This document shows, piece by piece, positions 27,145-35,970 of a DNA stretch of 64,000 nt. Below the pieces are notes generated by a model that had not been told where the DNA came from, searched no databases, and saw only the letters and a program-made list of their open reading frames with translations. A program made the position numbers and the translations under genes. Numbering within the stretch: position 1 is the stretch's first letter; each line of letters opens with the position of its first letter. This DNA comes from Oscillospiraceae bacterium (GTDB lineage Bacteria; Bacillota_A; Clostridia; Oscillospirales; Ruminococcaceae), in NCBI GenBank assembly GCA_017829075.1, contig JAGAJA010000074.1, forward strand, positions 45,723 through 109,722, read 5' to 3'.

Positions 27145-27529
27145 CTGTGACAAGCAGGAAAAGGGCAGGCTTGGCGAGGACGCCGTGTGCCTGCGGCTTC
27201 AGCAGAGAGGTCATGAGATACTAGAGAGAAATTACCGCAGACGCTGCGGGGAGATAGACATTATCTCAAAATGCGGCGGTTTTGTGGTTTTTACCGAGGT
27301 TAAATCGAGAAAGCGTAACAGCATGGTGTCCGGACTGGAGGCGGTTGATCACCGCAAGCAGGCTAAGATAGTCCGCACTGCTGATCTTTGGCTTTCCGAG
27401 CACGATACCGGACTTCAGCCGAGGTACGATATCGCCGAGGTAACGCTGGCGGGGAGTATTCCTAGAGTGGTCAGCATAGTAATCTATGAGGACGCATTCA
27501 CCGCCGACGGCATTTATACAGTAAACTGA
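27137..27529 (+). CDS. YraN family (UPF0102) nuclease-like protein
   Basis: This 130-residue protein has a restriction-endonuclease-like fold with the motif pattern 'KGRLGEDAVCLRL', 'ILERNYRRRCGEIDIIS' and 'VVFTEVKSRK', which gives the E-x-D...E-x-K active-site arrangement. The cellular role is not settled for the family. The ATG at 27137 lies inside the rnhB end and was preferred to a TTG at 27119. The rnhB-yraN pairing is common in bacteria. Confidence 0.88.
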   Translation: MNSCDKQEKGRLGEDAVCLRLQQRGHEILERNYRRRCGEIDIISKCGGFVVFTEVKSRKRNSMVSGLEAVDHRKQAKIVRTADLWLSEHDTGLQPRYDIAEVTLAGSIPRVVSIVIYEDAFTADGIYTVN

Positions 27530-27566
27530 ATTCCATAAATCAGTCTTACGAAAGGACGAAACATAA

Positions 27567-29057
27567 ATGAATTACAGAAGCACGAGAAATTCCGCTCTGA
27601 AGGTGACGAGCGCACACGCTATCACTAAGGGACTTTCCGACGAGGGCGGTCTGTACGTTCCTGAGAGCATTCCTCAGCTATCCAAGGACGAGATCCTTGC
27701 GATGTGCGATATGAGCTATGCTGACAGGGCTTTTGAGGTTTTCAGCCGTCTGCTGACAGACTTCACCCCTGACGAGATTCGTCATTGCGTGAATTCCGCT
27801 TACAACGACAAGAACTTCGATTCAGACAATATCGCGGAGCTGGCTAAGCTCATTCCCGGAACATACGTTCTGGAGCTGTGGCACGGCCCGACCTGCGCGT
27901 TCAAGGATATGGCGCTTCAGATCCTGCCGTACCTGCTGACAACTTCTGCAAAGAAGACGGTTGACGGCAAGCAGATCGCTATTCTTGTTGCGACCTCCGG
28001 CGATACCGGAAAGGCTGCTCTGGAGGGTTTCAAGGACGTTGACGGCACTAGCATTTCCGTTTTCTATCCTGAGGACGGAGTAAGCCAGATGCAGAAGCGT
28101 CAGATGACCACTCAGGAGGGCAAGAATGTCAATGTCTGCGCAGTAAAGGGCAACTTTGACGACTGTCAGAACGGTGTAAAGGCTATCTTCACCGACAAGG
28201 CTATTGCAGACAGACTTGCAAAGAACAACATCCTGCTGTCCAGCGCAAACTCCATCAACTGGGGCAGACTTGCGCCGCAGATCGTTTACTATGTATCTAC
28301 TTATGCGGAGCTTCTCAAGAACAAGGAAATCGAGTTCGGCGAGAAGATCAACATTGTTGTTCCTACCGGCAACTTCGGAAACATTCTTGCGGCTTACTAT
28401 GCAAAGCTGATGGGAATTCCGGTAAACAAGCTTATCTGCGCTTCCAACAGCAACAACGTGCTGACTGATTTCATCAACACCGGCGTTTACGACAGAAACA
28501 GAAAGTTCTATACAACGGTTTCTCCGTCTATGGATATTCTGATCTCCTCTAATCTGGAGCGTCTGCTGTATCACCTGTCCGGCGAGAACGACGCTGTTAT
28601 CAACGAATGGTTCGGCAAGCTCAAGACCGAGGGCAGATACGAGGTTTCCGCTGATGTAAAGGCGAAGATCTCCGAGCTGTTCTGGGCTGGCTGCTGCAAT
28701 GACGACGAAACAAAGGCGGAGATCAAGTCCACCTTTGAGAGCTACAATTATCTTCTGGATACACACACCGCTGTTGCGGCTAAGGTATACGAGGACTACA
28801 AGAAGGCTACCGGCGACCAGACCAAGACGGTCATCGCTTCCACCGCTAACCCCTACAAGTTCAGCGGAGCGGTTTACGAGGCGATAGGCGGGACGATTTC
28901 CGGCGACGAGTGGCAGAACATTGCCGAGCTCGAAGCCAAGACCGGAACAAAGATGCCTGCTCCCCTGGCTGCGACAAAGGATAAGGCAATCCGCTTTACC
29001 GGCTCTGTTGAAAAGCAGGAGATGCCGGAGGTAGTGTGCAAGTTCCTTAATTCCTGA
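27567..29057 (+). CDS. thrC: Threonine synthase
   Basis: ThrC converts O-phosphohomoserine to threonine with pyridoxal phosphate. The 496-residue protein begins with 'MNYRSTRNSALKVTSAHAITKGLSDEGGLYVP' (read in parts), typical of the longer type. It has the PLP lysine in 'GPTCAFKDMALQ' near residue 113, 'VATSGDTGKAALEGF', and the PLP phosphate-binding 'VPTGNFGNILAAYYAK'. All expected residues are present. It has its own ribosome site (GAAAGGA) 38 bases after yraN. No other threonine-pathway gene is nearby. Confidence 0.95.
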   Translation: MNYRSTRNSALKVTSAHAITKGLSDEGGLYVPESIPQLSKDEILAMCDMSYADRAFEVFSRLLTDFTPDEIRHCVNSAYNDKNFDSDNIAELAKLIPGTYVLELWHGPTCAFKDMALQILPYLLTTSAKKTVDGKQIAILVATSGDTGKAALEGFKDVDGTSISVFYPEDGVSQMQKRQMTTQEGKNVNVCAVKGNFDDCQNGVKAIFTDKAIADRLAKNNILLSSANSINWGRLAPQIVYYVSTYAELLKNKEIEFGEKINIVVPTGNFGNILAAYYAKLMGIPVNKLICASNSNNVLTDFINTGVYDRNRKFYTTVSPSMDILISSNLERLLYHLSGENDAVINEWFGKLKTEGRYEVSADVKAKISELFWAGCCNDDETKAEIKSTFESYNYLLDTHTAVAAKVYEDYKKATGDQTKTVIASTANPYKFSGAVYEAIGGTISGDEWQNIAELEAKTGTKMPAPLAATKDKAIRFTGSVEKQEMPEVVCKFLNS

Positions 29058-29077
29058 TAAACGCAGGGAGGCTGACA

Positions 29078-29770
29078 TTGCTTTACACAATAGGCGACCT
29101 TCATCTTTCACTGGGCTGCGACAAGCCGATGGATATTTTTTCGGGGTGGAGCAACTACCTTGAACGGCTGCAATCAAACTGGAACAGCAAGATCACCGAT
29201 GATGATACGGTGGTGCTGCTGGGCGACCATTCATGGGCGCTGAAGCTTGAGGAAAGCTACAAGGATCTGGAGTTCATTCACTCGGAGCTGCGGGGCAGGA
29301 AAATTTTCGTTAAGGGCAATCACGATCTGTGGTGGTCAACGATGAACAAAATCAATGCTTTTGTGGAGTCCAACGGATTCAGCTCAATACGCTTTCTGTT
29401 CAATAACGCCTATCTATGCGAGGGTATCTCGGTTTGCGGCACCCGTGGCTGGATAAGGGAGAACGGCGAAGCACCGGATATGAAGGTGCTGCTGCGGGAA
29501 GCGGGGCGGCTGGAGGCTTCTCTTAAAGAGGGCGTAAAGCTCGGAGGAGAGCTTGTTGCATTTATACATTATCCGCCGATATACCGCGCGGAGGAAAACG
29601 TTTATCTGACCGACGTGTTACAGCGTTACGGCGTGAAGAGGTGCTATTACGCGCATCTCCACGGCGCGAGCATTAAGGGCGCGCTGAACGGAGTCAGAAA
29701 CGGAATAGACTACCGTCTGGTTTCTGCTGACGGTGTGGGCTTTGACCCTGTACTAATTAATCCCGTTTAA
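29078..29770 (+). CDS. Metallophosphoesterase
   Basis: This 230-residue calcineurin-like phosphoesterase has metal-binding motifs in order: 'IGDLHLS' (near residue 6), 'VLLGDHSW' (near 46), 'VKGNHDLWW' (near 81), 'FIHYPP' and 'YYAHLHG' (near 200), enough for a two-metal site. It resembles a small phosphoesterase group common in Clostridia; the substrate is unknown. The start is TTG at 29078, preceded by GGGAGG. It lies between thrC and tig with short gaps. Confidence 0.85.
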   Translation: MLYTIGDLHLSLGCDKPMDIFSGWSNYLERLQSNWNSKITDDDTVVLLGDHSWALKLEESYKDLEFIHSELRGRKIFVKGNHDLWWSTMNKINAFVESNGFSSIRFLFNNAYLCEGISVCGTRGWIRENGEAPDMKVLLREAGRLEASLKEGVKLGGELVAFIHYPPIYRAEENVYLTDVLQRYGVKRCYYAHLHGASIKGALNGVRNGIDYRLVSADGVGFDPVLINPV

Positions 29771-29820
29771 TTGCGGGGTATGAAAATAAGTCCTAACGGA
29801 CAAGGAAGGAAAACATTATC

Positions 29821-31104
29821 ATGGAGATCATTTCCCAGAACAACACAGCGACTAATACCTATGCTATCGAGTTCACTTTCAGCGCAGAGGAGTTTGAGAA
29901 CGCAATTTCTGCCGCTTACAACAAGAGAAAGAAGAACATCACTGTTCCCGGCTTCCGCAAGGGCAAGGCACCCCGCAAGGTGATCGAAACTCATTATGGC
30001 GCTGGAGTATTCTATGAGGACGCTGTAAACAGCCTGTACAACCAGAACATTGCAGCCGTTGTTGAAAAGACCGGTCTTGAGGTAGTTGACGTTGACAACA
30101 CCGAGGTCGTTGAAGTAAACAAGGACACAGGCGTTAAGTTCAAGGCGGATATTATCACGAAGCCTGTCGTAGAAATTTCTGATTACAAGGGATTAGAAGT
30201 TAAGAAAACCACCAAGACTATTGATGACGCGGCAGTTGACGCTGAGATCGAGAAGGTTCGCAACAGAAACGCAAGAAGCATCTCTGTTGAGGACAGAGCT
30301 ACCGTTATGGGCGACACCGCTGTTATCGACTTCGAGGGCTTCCTTGACGGAGTTGCTTTTGAGGGCGGCAAGGGCGAGAAGTTCCCGCTGGAGCTTGGCA
30401 GCGGTTCCTTTATCCCCGGCTTTGAGGAGCAGGTAGTCGGCAAGAACATCGGCGAGGAGTTCGACGTAAACGTTACATTCCCGGAGAATTATCAGGCTGA
30501 AAACCTCAAGGGCAAGCCCGCTGTATTCAAGTGCAAGCTGCACGAGATCAAGGCTAAGGAGCTTCCGGAGGTTGACGACGATTTCGTTAAGGACGTAAGC
30601 GAGTTCGATACTCTTGACGAGTACAAGGCTGACATCAAGGCACGCCTTGAGAAGAACGCGGCTGACGAGGCTGACACCAACCTTGACAACGCTCTGGTTG
30701 ACGCGCTGCTCACAAAGATGACCGCAGAGGTTCCGCAGGTTATGTACCAGCGCCGTGTTGACGACATCGCACGCGAGTGGAGCGCTAGAAATAGAATCAG
30801 CATTGAAGATTACCTCAAGTATACCGGCGTTACAATGGATCAGTTCAGAGCTAACTTCACAGAGGTAGCTAAGCGTCAGGTTGATCTCCGTCTGGCTCTT
30901 GAGAAGATCGCAGAGATCGAGGATATTCAGGTAACAGACGAGGACGCTGAGAAGGAATATTCCGATATGGCTGAGCAGTACAAGATGGATATTGAGAAGG
31001 TAAAGTCCGCTGTTCCTGCTGACGCTATCAAGAACGACCTCAGAATCGAGAAGGCTCTTGACCTTGTTCGCGAAGCTGCGAAGATCGAAGAAGTCACTGA
31101 ATAA
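29821..31104 (+). CDS. tig: Trigger factor, ribosome-associated chaperone
   Basis: Trigger factor binds nascent chains at the ribosome exit and has prolyl isomerase activity. The 427-residue protein has the N-terminal ribosome-binding domain with the docking loop 'VPGFRKGKAPRKVIE' near residue 45. The FKBP-type PPIase domain is at about 155-240 ('GDTAVIDFEGFLDG' and 'FIPGFEEQVVGKNIGEEFDV'), and the helical chaperone domain follows. Length and order are normal. Codon use is strongly biased. It heads the tig-clpP-clpX group. Confidence 0.96.
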   Translation: MEIISQNNTATNTYAIEFTFSAEEFENAISAAYNKRKKNITVPGFRKGKAPRKVIETHYGAGVFYEDAVNSLYNQNIAAVVEKTGLEVVDVDNTEVVEVNKDTGVKFKADIITKPVVEISDYKGLEVKKTTKTIDDAAVDAEIEKVRNRNARSISVEDRATVMGDTAVIDFEGFLDGVAFEGGKGEKFPLELGSGSFIPGFEEQVVGKNIGEEFDVNVTFPENYQAENLKGKPAVFKCKLHEIKAKELPEVDDDFVKDVSEFDTLDEYKADIKARLEKNAADEADTNLDNALVDALLTKMTAEVPQVMYQRRVDDIAREWSARNRISIEDYLKYTGVTMDQFRANFTEVAKRQVDLRLALEKIAEIEDIQVTDEDAEKEYSDMAEQYKMDIEKVKSAVPADAIKNDLRIEKALDLVREAAKIEEVTE

Positions 31105-31209
31105 GACCGCAGTCTGCTGTCCCTGAGTAATTCGGGGGCAGCAAATGTATCCCTAATTCCACAGAAGTACCATATTCATGGCAGCCGCATCGGCGGGGAA
31201 AGGAGCAAT

Positions 31210-31812
31210 ATGGCGTATATTCCTTATGTAGTAGAGCAGAGCAACCACGGAGAGCGTTCCTATGATATTTTCTCCAGACTGCTCAATGACAGAATAATTC
31301 TCCTTCATGATCAGGTGAACTCTGCAACCGCAAGCGTTGTAGTTGCTGAGCTGCTTTATCTGGAGGGTCAGGATCCGGATAAAGATATTTACCTTTATAT
31401 CAACAGCCCCGGAGGCTCTGTATCTGACGGTATGGCGATTTATGACACCATGCAGTATATCAAGTGCGATGTTTCCACTATCTGCACTGGCATGGCTGCT
31501 TCTATGGGCGCGTTTCTGCTTTCTTCCGGAGCAAAGGGCAAGAGAATTGCTCTTCCGAACAGCGAAATCATGATCCACCAGCCGCTCATTTCCGGCAACG
31601 GTCTTTCCGGTCAGGTTACGGATATCATGATACACTCCAACTACCTCCAGAGAACAAAGGAACGTCTGAACCGCATTCTGAGCGACAATACCGGCAAGGA
31701 TTACGAAACGATCTGCCGGGATACCGAGCGCGACAACTTCATGTCCGCGCAGGAGGCTCTGGAATACGGTCTGATCGACAAGGTTTACAGCAGCAGAAAC
31801 GACATTAAGTAA
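31210..31812 (+). CDS. clpP: ATP-dependent Clp protease proteolytic subunit
   Basis: ClpP forms the tetradecameric proteolytic chamber used with ClpX and ClpC-type unfoldases. The 200-residue protein has the oxyanion-region '[19 protein letters not shown]', the nucleophile Ser in '[13 protein letters not shown]' near residue 98, the catalytic His in 'SEIMIHQPL' near 123, and the catalytic Asp in the '[14 protein letters not shown]' region. An imperfect hairpin (about 31113-31143) lies between tig and clpP and could modulate read-through. clpX follows after 62 bases. Confidence 0.96.
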   Translation: MAYIPYVVEQSNHGERSYDIFSRLLNDRIILLHDQVNSATASVVVAELLYLEGQDPDKDIYLYINSPGGSVSDGMAIYDTMQYIKCDVSTICTGMAASMGAFLLSSGAKGKRIALPNSEIMIHQPLISGNGLSGQVTDIMIHSNYLQRTKERLNRILSDNTGKDYETICRDTERDNFMSAQEALEYGLIDKVYSSRNDIK

Positions 31813-31874
31813 TATGCGGGCGCCGGAGAGCGTAAGGCTTTCCGCGCGCTTCTTTATGAGAGGAACACGAAATT

Positions 31875-33185
31875 ATGATGGTTTGCTCCTTTTGCGGAAA
31901 GAGCGAGGACAAGGTTCGCCGTATCCTGTATGGAGGAAAGGGCGAGAACTCCGTTATTTGCAACGAGTGTGTGCTGGCTTCGTACAATCTGCTGGTGGAA
32001 AGCGGGGACATAAAGCCCGGCGCGGGTTATATGACTCCTCCTGTCGGGAAGCAGTCCGGCGGATTTATTTCCAGCGGCAGCGAGCTGATGAAGCCGGAGG
32101 AAATAAAATCCTATCTTGACCAGTATATTATCGGGCAGGAGGAGGCTAAAAAGATCCTCAGCGTGTCCGTATATAATCACTACAAGAGAACCTTCCTCAA
32201 TGATGAGGAGGCTGACGACGAGGTGGAGCTTCAGAAGAGCAATGTGCTTCTGCTAGGTCCTACCGGCGTCGGAAAAACAATGCTTGCCCAGACTCTGGCG
32301 AAGCTGCTTAACGTGCCGTTTGCAATTGCGGACGCGACCACGCTCACTCAGGCAGGCTATGTCGGCGAGGACGTTGAGAATGTGCTTCTGAGGCTCATTC
32401 AGGCGGCGGATTATGACATTGAGGCTGCGGAGCGCGGAATAATCTACATCGACGAGATCGACAAGATTTCCCGCCGCAGTGAGAATACATCTATCACCCG
32501 TGACGTAAGCGGCGAGGGCGTTCAGCAGGCGCTGCTGAAGATCGTGGAGGGTACCGTTTCCAACGTACCTCCGCAGGGCGGCAGAAAGCACCCGCATCAG
32601 GAATTCATACAGATCAACACCAAGAACATACTGTTTATCTGCGGCGGAGCTTTCGAGGGTCTTGAGAAGATGATCGCTTCAAGAGTTTCAAGCTCTGCAA
32701 TGGGCTTCGGCGCTGAGGTTGCTTCCAAGAAAGAAAAGGAAAGCTACCAGATTCTCCACAAGGTAAGTCAGGAGGATCTGGTGAAGTTCGGTATCATTCC
32801 GGAGCTTATCGGCAGACTTCCGGTAGTTACCGTACTTGACGCGCTGGACGAGGACGCGCTGGTGAGAATTCTGGACGAGCCGAAGAACGCGCTTATCAAG
32901 CAGTATAAGTACCTGTTCAATGCGGACGGGATAGATCTTGAATTCCAGCCGGAGGCGCTTCAGGCTATCGCAAAGAAGTCGATCGAGCGTAACACCGGCG
33001 CAAGAGGTCTGCGTTCCATCGTTGAGCAGACGCTGCGGGACATCATGTTCACTGCGCCCAGTGATGAAACGATCAGCAAGATCACGATCACCGCTGACTG
33101 CGTGAACGGCACAGGCGAGCCGGTTATTGAGCACGACAAGGGCAAGTCCGCTAAAAAGGCTGCTAAGAAAACAGCGAAGAACTAA
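31875..33185 (+). CDS. clpX: ATP-dependent Clp protease ATP-binding subunit ClpX
   Basis: ClpX unfolds tagged proteins and passes them to ClpP. The 436-residue protein has an N-terminal C4 zinc-binding domain (CSFC near residue 4 and CNEC near 29), Walker A '[16 protein letters not shown]', Walker B '[12 protein letters not shown]', the pore-loop region '[14 protein letters not shown]', and the IGF-type ClpP loop region near '[10 protein letters not shown]'. The C-terminus has a lysine-rich tail. A hairpin terminator follows directly. Confidence 0.97.
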   Translation: MMVCSFCGKSEDKVRRILYGGKGENSVICNECVLASYNLLVESGDIKPGAGYMTPPVGKQSGGFISSGSELMKPEEIKSYLDQYIIGQEEAKKILSVSVYNHYKRTFLNDEEADDEVELQKSNVLLLGPTGVGKTMLAQTLAKLLNVPFAIADATTLTQAGYVGEDVENVLLRLIQAADYDIEAAERGIIYIDEIDKISRRSENTSITRDVSGEGVQQALLKIVEGTVSNVPPQGGRKHPHQEFIQINTKNILFICGGAFEGLEKMIASRVSSSAMGFGAEVASKKEKESYQILHKVSQEDLVKFGIIPELIGRLPVVTVLDALDEDALVRILDEPKNALIKQYKYLFNADGIDLEFQPEALQAIAKKSIERNTGARGLRSIVEQTLRDIMFTAPSDETISKITITADCVNGTGEPVIEHDKGKSAKKAAKKTAKN

Positions 33186-33189
33186 TTAT

Positions 33190-33220
33190 AACGGCAGGCA
33201 GCGAATGTCTGCCGTTTTCT
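33190..33220 (+). terminator. Rho-independent terminator after clpX
   Basis: AACGGCAG pairs with CTGCCGTT around an 11-base loop, followed by a short T tract. It ends the tig-clpP-clpX group just before the MGMT-like gene. Confidence 0.75.
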
Positions 33221-33235
33221 GTATCCGGAGGAATT

Positions 33236-33550
33236 ATGGAGAAAACTGTATTTGAACGTATCTATGACGTGGTGAGAAGAATTCCCTACGGAAAGGTCGC
33301 GACCTATGGGCAGGTGGCTATGATTGCAGGAAATCCACGGTGGGCAAGGGCGGTAGGATATGCGCTTCACGCAAACCCCGATCCGGAGGGGATACCCTGC
33401 TATCGGGTAGTCAACCGATTTGGCGGTGTCGCTCCGGCGTTCGCTTTCGGAGGACAGGAGCGTCAGGCGGAGCTGCTGAGGGCTGAGGGAATAGAGGTTT
33501 CCGAGGACGGAAAGGTGGATCTGGATAGGTTTTTGTGGGACGGGCTGTGA
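33236..33550 (+). CDS. MGMT-family DNA alkyltransferase-domain protein
   Basis: This 104-residue protein corresponds to the C-terminal DNA-binding and active-site domain of O6-alkylguanine-DNA alkyltransferase only. It has 'IPYGKVATYGQVA' (the helix-turn-helix region), 'RAVGYALHANPDPEGIPCYRVVNRFGG' (read in parts) with the acceptor-type Cys within PCYRV, where His is commoner than Tyr, and 'AELLRAEGI'. Stand-alone proteins of this size include alkyltransferase-like proteins, but those replace the Cys; here Cys is kept, so transfer activity is possible. The ribosome site GGAGG precedes the ATG. Confidence 0.85.
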   Translation: MEKTVFERIYDVVRRIPYGKVATYGQVAMIAGNPRWARAVGYALHANPDPEGIPCYRVVNRFGGVAPAFAFGGQERQAELLRAEGIEVSEDGKVDLDRFLWDGL

Positions 33551-33582
33551 TATGAGATAATTGACAGGTTGGAGGTTAAGAC

Positions 33583-34017
33583 ATGAAATATACTATCGGC
33601 GAAGAAAGATTGACGGCTGAGGAATATATGAACTTCTTGAAGGAAACAGATTTGGGTTCGCAATATCCTAAAGAAAGGTTTGAAGAACGCATCAACACAC
33701 TGGTAAATAAGGTATCTATCAGCTTGGTTGCAAGAAATGAGAAAGGAAAAATTATTGGTGTTTGTTTCGGTATAACGGATTACGCATACTGGCTTTTTAT
33801 GACCGATTTGGGAGTGATACGCGAATGCACCGGTATGGGCATTGGAAAAGCGCTTGTAAAAAAACTTCACGAATTAGCCGGTGGAACAGAAAATATAATT
33901 ATGTACACCTGTGTAAATGAAAACGCCATTCCATTTTACGAAAAAATCGGAATGAAAAATGCTGATGATGTAATGGTTTATAACCGTATTGAATGGACGG
34001 ATTTTACAGTTGAATAG
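33583..34017 (+). CDS. GNAT family N-acetyltransferase
   Basis: This 144-residue protein has a GNAT core: 'GKIIGVCFGITDYAYWLFMTDLGVIRECTGMGIGKALVKKLHE' contains the acetyl-CoA loop (C-T-G-M-G-I-G-K), followed by 'NENAIPFYEKIGMKN', a typical last helix and strand. The substrate is unknown. The gene is clearly more AT-rich than its neighbours (many AAA, ATT and TTT codons), which suggests later acquisition. It is preceded by GGAGG and followed 15 bases later by a small membrane-protein gene. Confidence 0.85.
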   Translation: MKYTIGEERLTAEEYMNFLKETDLGSQYPKERFEERINTLVNKVSISLVARNEKGKIIGVCFGITDYAYWLFMTDLGVIRECTGMGIGKALVKKLHELAGGTENIIMYTCVNENAIPFYEKIGMKNADDVMVYNRIEWTDFTVE

Positions 34018-34032
34018 AACGGGGGCTAAAAC

Positions 34033-34167
34033 ATGGCAAAGGAAATACTTCGGCTTATTTCCAGCGCGGCGATACTGGCGGCGGTAATAATCGGCGTGAT
34101 GTCCGCAGAAAGGCTGATAAAGCAGATAAAGGGCGAAAGCAGGGACGAGGATATTATTGATATCTGA
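34033..34167 (+). CDS. Small single-span membrane protein
   Basis: A 44-codon frame begins ATG at 34033 with a GGGGG site seven bases before it. The product has an amphipathic N-terminus, a hydrophobic helix (about residues 10-24, 'AAILAAVIIGVMSA') and a charged tail that ends in Asp/Glu/Ile residues. Its GC-rich codon use matches the main genome rather than the AT-rich gene before it, which supports real coding. No family is recognised. Confidence 0.55.
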   Translation: MAKEILRLISSAAILAAVIIGVMSAERLIKQIKGESRDEDIIDI

Positions 34168-34179
34168 GTAAGTCCTGCC

Positions 34180-34208
34180 TTTACAAACCCGGCAAAATAT
34201 GTTATAAT
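34180..34208 (+). promoter_or_regulatory. Promoter of the 34254-39477 two-gene unit
   Basis: TTTACA (34180-34185) and TATAAT (34203-34208) are spaced by 17 bases and are followed by GGGAGGG before the ATG at 34254. Confidence 0.78.
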
Positions 34209-34253
34209 GGTAGCATAGAAAATGTGCTTTGCTTGCCGCCGTGGGAGGGTATT

Positions 34254-35957
34254 ATGGCTGATTTTTCAAACAGATTGAACGAAAAGCTGAATTTACTGCG
34301 GGAAAGCTACCGGGATTTTTTCGCGGCGGCAGGTGAGAAGTCTGAATATGGCTATGCGGCGTTTATTTCGGTGTGCAATACCACTGAACGCGCTTCAGTT
34401 CTGCGGGGCACAGGAGATAATCCCGAAGCGGCTTGGGAGAACGCCTGCGCTGTTGCTATGAGGTTTGTTCAGCGTAATGAGCTGCTTCCGGTCTGGGTCA
34501 AGGCGGATATCACTGCAAACTTTGAACGGGTGTCATTTTCGCGGCTAATGGAAATGATTACGAACAGCCGCAATGAGTTTTTCCGGCGGGGGCTATCTTT
34601 TGACGAGAAGCTTCATTCCGCGCTTATCGAGGCGGAGATCAACGGAAACCGGATCATTACATACAAGCAGCATCTGATAGAATTGAACAGGGTGAACAAA
34701 TACCTTGCCCGGTGCGGACTGAATTCTCTGACCGAGTTCCCGGAGAATGTCGTGCTGTTCGACTGCGAGAGCCGTTTCTGCGATGACAACAACGCGGTTT
34801 TCACGCTATACGGAAGCGGAGAAGAGGACAGGAACAATTTCGGGCGCAGGGTGATTTCCGGAATGGACGACAAGCTTGCTCTGGAGGTAATATCCTCATC
34901 TTCCGAGTACCTTTCAATGCAGGTCGCGCTGAACGGAAAGTTCGACTATGGCTATTACCCGATATTCCACAAGGAGATTCCCGGATACAACATTCAGCGT
35001 CACGCTTCCTCAATATGGAGCCTGATCTGCGCTTACCGCATTACCGGGGATAAATTCACCCTAAACCAGATAAACAAGGCTGTCGGCTTCATGGTGGCGG
35101 ATACCTTCAAGAAATACCCGGATAGAGCGGGGCAGGACAACACTGTTTACCTCGCGGATAAGGTGCTGAACGAGGTAAAGCTTGGCGGAAACGCGCTGGC
35201 GGTGATTATGCTGACGGAATACATGAATGCCACCGGCTCTGACAGATACGTTAAGCTATGCCGGGAGCTTGGAAACGGCATAATGGAGCTGTTTGACAAG
35301 CGGGACGGAAGCTATTTCCACGTTCTGAATTACCCTAATCTGTCGCCTAAGGATAAGTTCCGCACGGTTTATTATGACGGAGAAGCGACATTCGCTCTGT
35401 GCAGGCTGTATGGACTTACCAAAGACAGAAAGTGGCTTGATGCGGCGGCTATGGCGGCGGACAGATTTATCCGGGAGGGGTATGAGAAATACCGCGACCA
35501 CTGGATTGCATACGCGATGAACGAGCTTACGATGTATCTTCCGGAGGACAAATATCTCAGCTTCGGACTGAAAAACGCAAATGTTAATCTGGACAGGATC
35601 TATAAGCAGGACACTACATATCACACTTATCTTGAACTCCTGTGCGTGACGTTTGAGCTGTTCTCACGGATAGGCGAACAGGGGCTTTCCTGCTCGTATA
35701 TGGAGAAGTTCCGGACGGAGAGGTTCGTTGAAACTATTTTCCACAGGGCGGAGTATATGCTCAACGGCTACGGTTATCCGGAATATGTGATGTACTTCAA
35801 ATATCCGAATGTCGCTTTGGGGGCTTTCTTTGTGCGGCATGACGGTTACAGGATAAGGATTGACGATATCCAGCATTTCTGCGGCGCGTATTATTCCTTT
35901 TACAGGAATTACGGCAGGCTGGAGGAGCTGAGAAAATCGTTCATAAAGGCAGACTGA
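34254..35957 (+). CDS. Large cytoplasmic protein with probable alpha/alpha-barrel domain, unknown function
   Basis: The 567-residue product has no signal peptide. The first ~200 residues form a mixed domain ('AAWENACAVAMRFVQRNELLPVWVKADI'). The remainder, from about 215, has the helix-pair spacing and aromatic/acidic clusters of an (alpha/alpha) toroid of the type found in some glycosidases and epimerases ('VYLADKVLNEVKLGGNALAVIMLTEYM', 'TVYYDGEATFALCRLYGLTKDRKWLDAA'). I do not recognise the exact family. The start at 34254 was chosen over 34224 because GTGGGAGGG precedes it. It lies 13 bases before the CapA fusion gene and probably works with it. Confidence 0.65.
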   Translation: MADFSNRLNEKLNLLRESYRDFFAAAGEKSEYGYAAFISVCNTTERASVLRGTGDNPEAAWENACAVAMRFVQRNELLPVWVKADITANFERVSFSRLMEMITNSRNEFFRRGLSFDEKLHSALIEAEINGNRIITYKQHLIELNRVNKYLARCGLNSLTEFPENVVLFDCESRFCDDNNAVFTLYGSGEEDRNNFGRRVISGMDDKLALEVISSSSEYLSMQVALNGKFDYGYYPIFHKEIPGYNIQRHASSIWSLICAYRITGDKFTLNQINKAVGFMVADTFKKYPDRAGQDNTVYLADKVLNEVKLGGNALAVIMLTEYMNATGSDRYVKLCRELGNGIMELFDKRDGSYFHVLNYPNLSPKDKFRTVYYDGEATFALCRLYGLTKDRKWLDAAAMAADRFIREGYEKYRDHWIAYAMNELTMYLPEDKYLSFGLKNANVNLDRIYKQDTTYHTYLELLCVTFELFSRIGEQGLSCSYMEKFRTERFVETIFHRAEYMLNGYGYPEYVMYFKYPNVALGAFFVRHDGYRIRIDDIQHFCGAYYSFYRNYGRLEELRKSFIKAD

Positions 35958-35970
35958 GAGGTTTTGGCAG

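Noticed and set aside
27822..29177. 451-residue minus-strand open frame opposite thrC
   Set aside because: thrC is complete, with all threonine-synthase motifs. The opposite frame is a codon-bias shadow without a recognisable domain.
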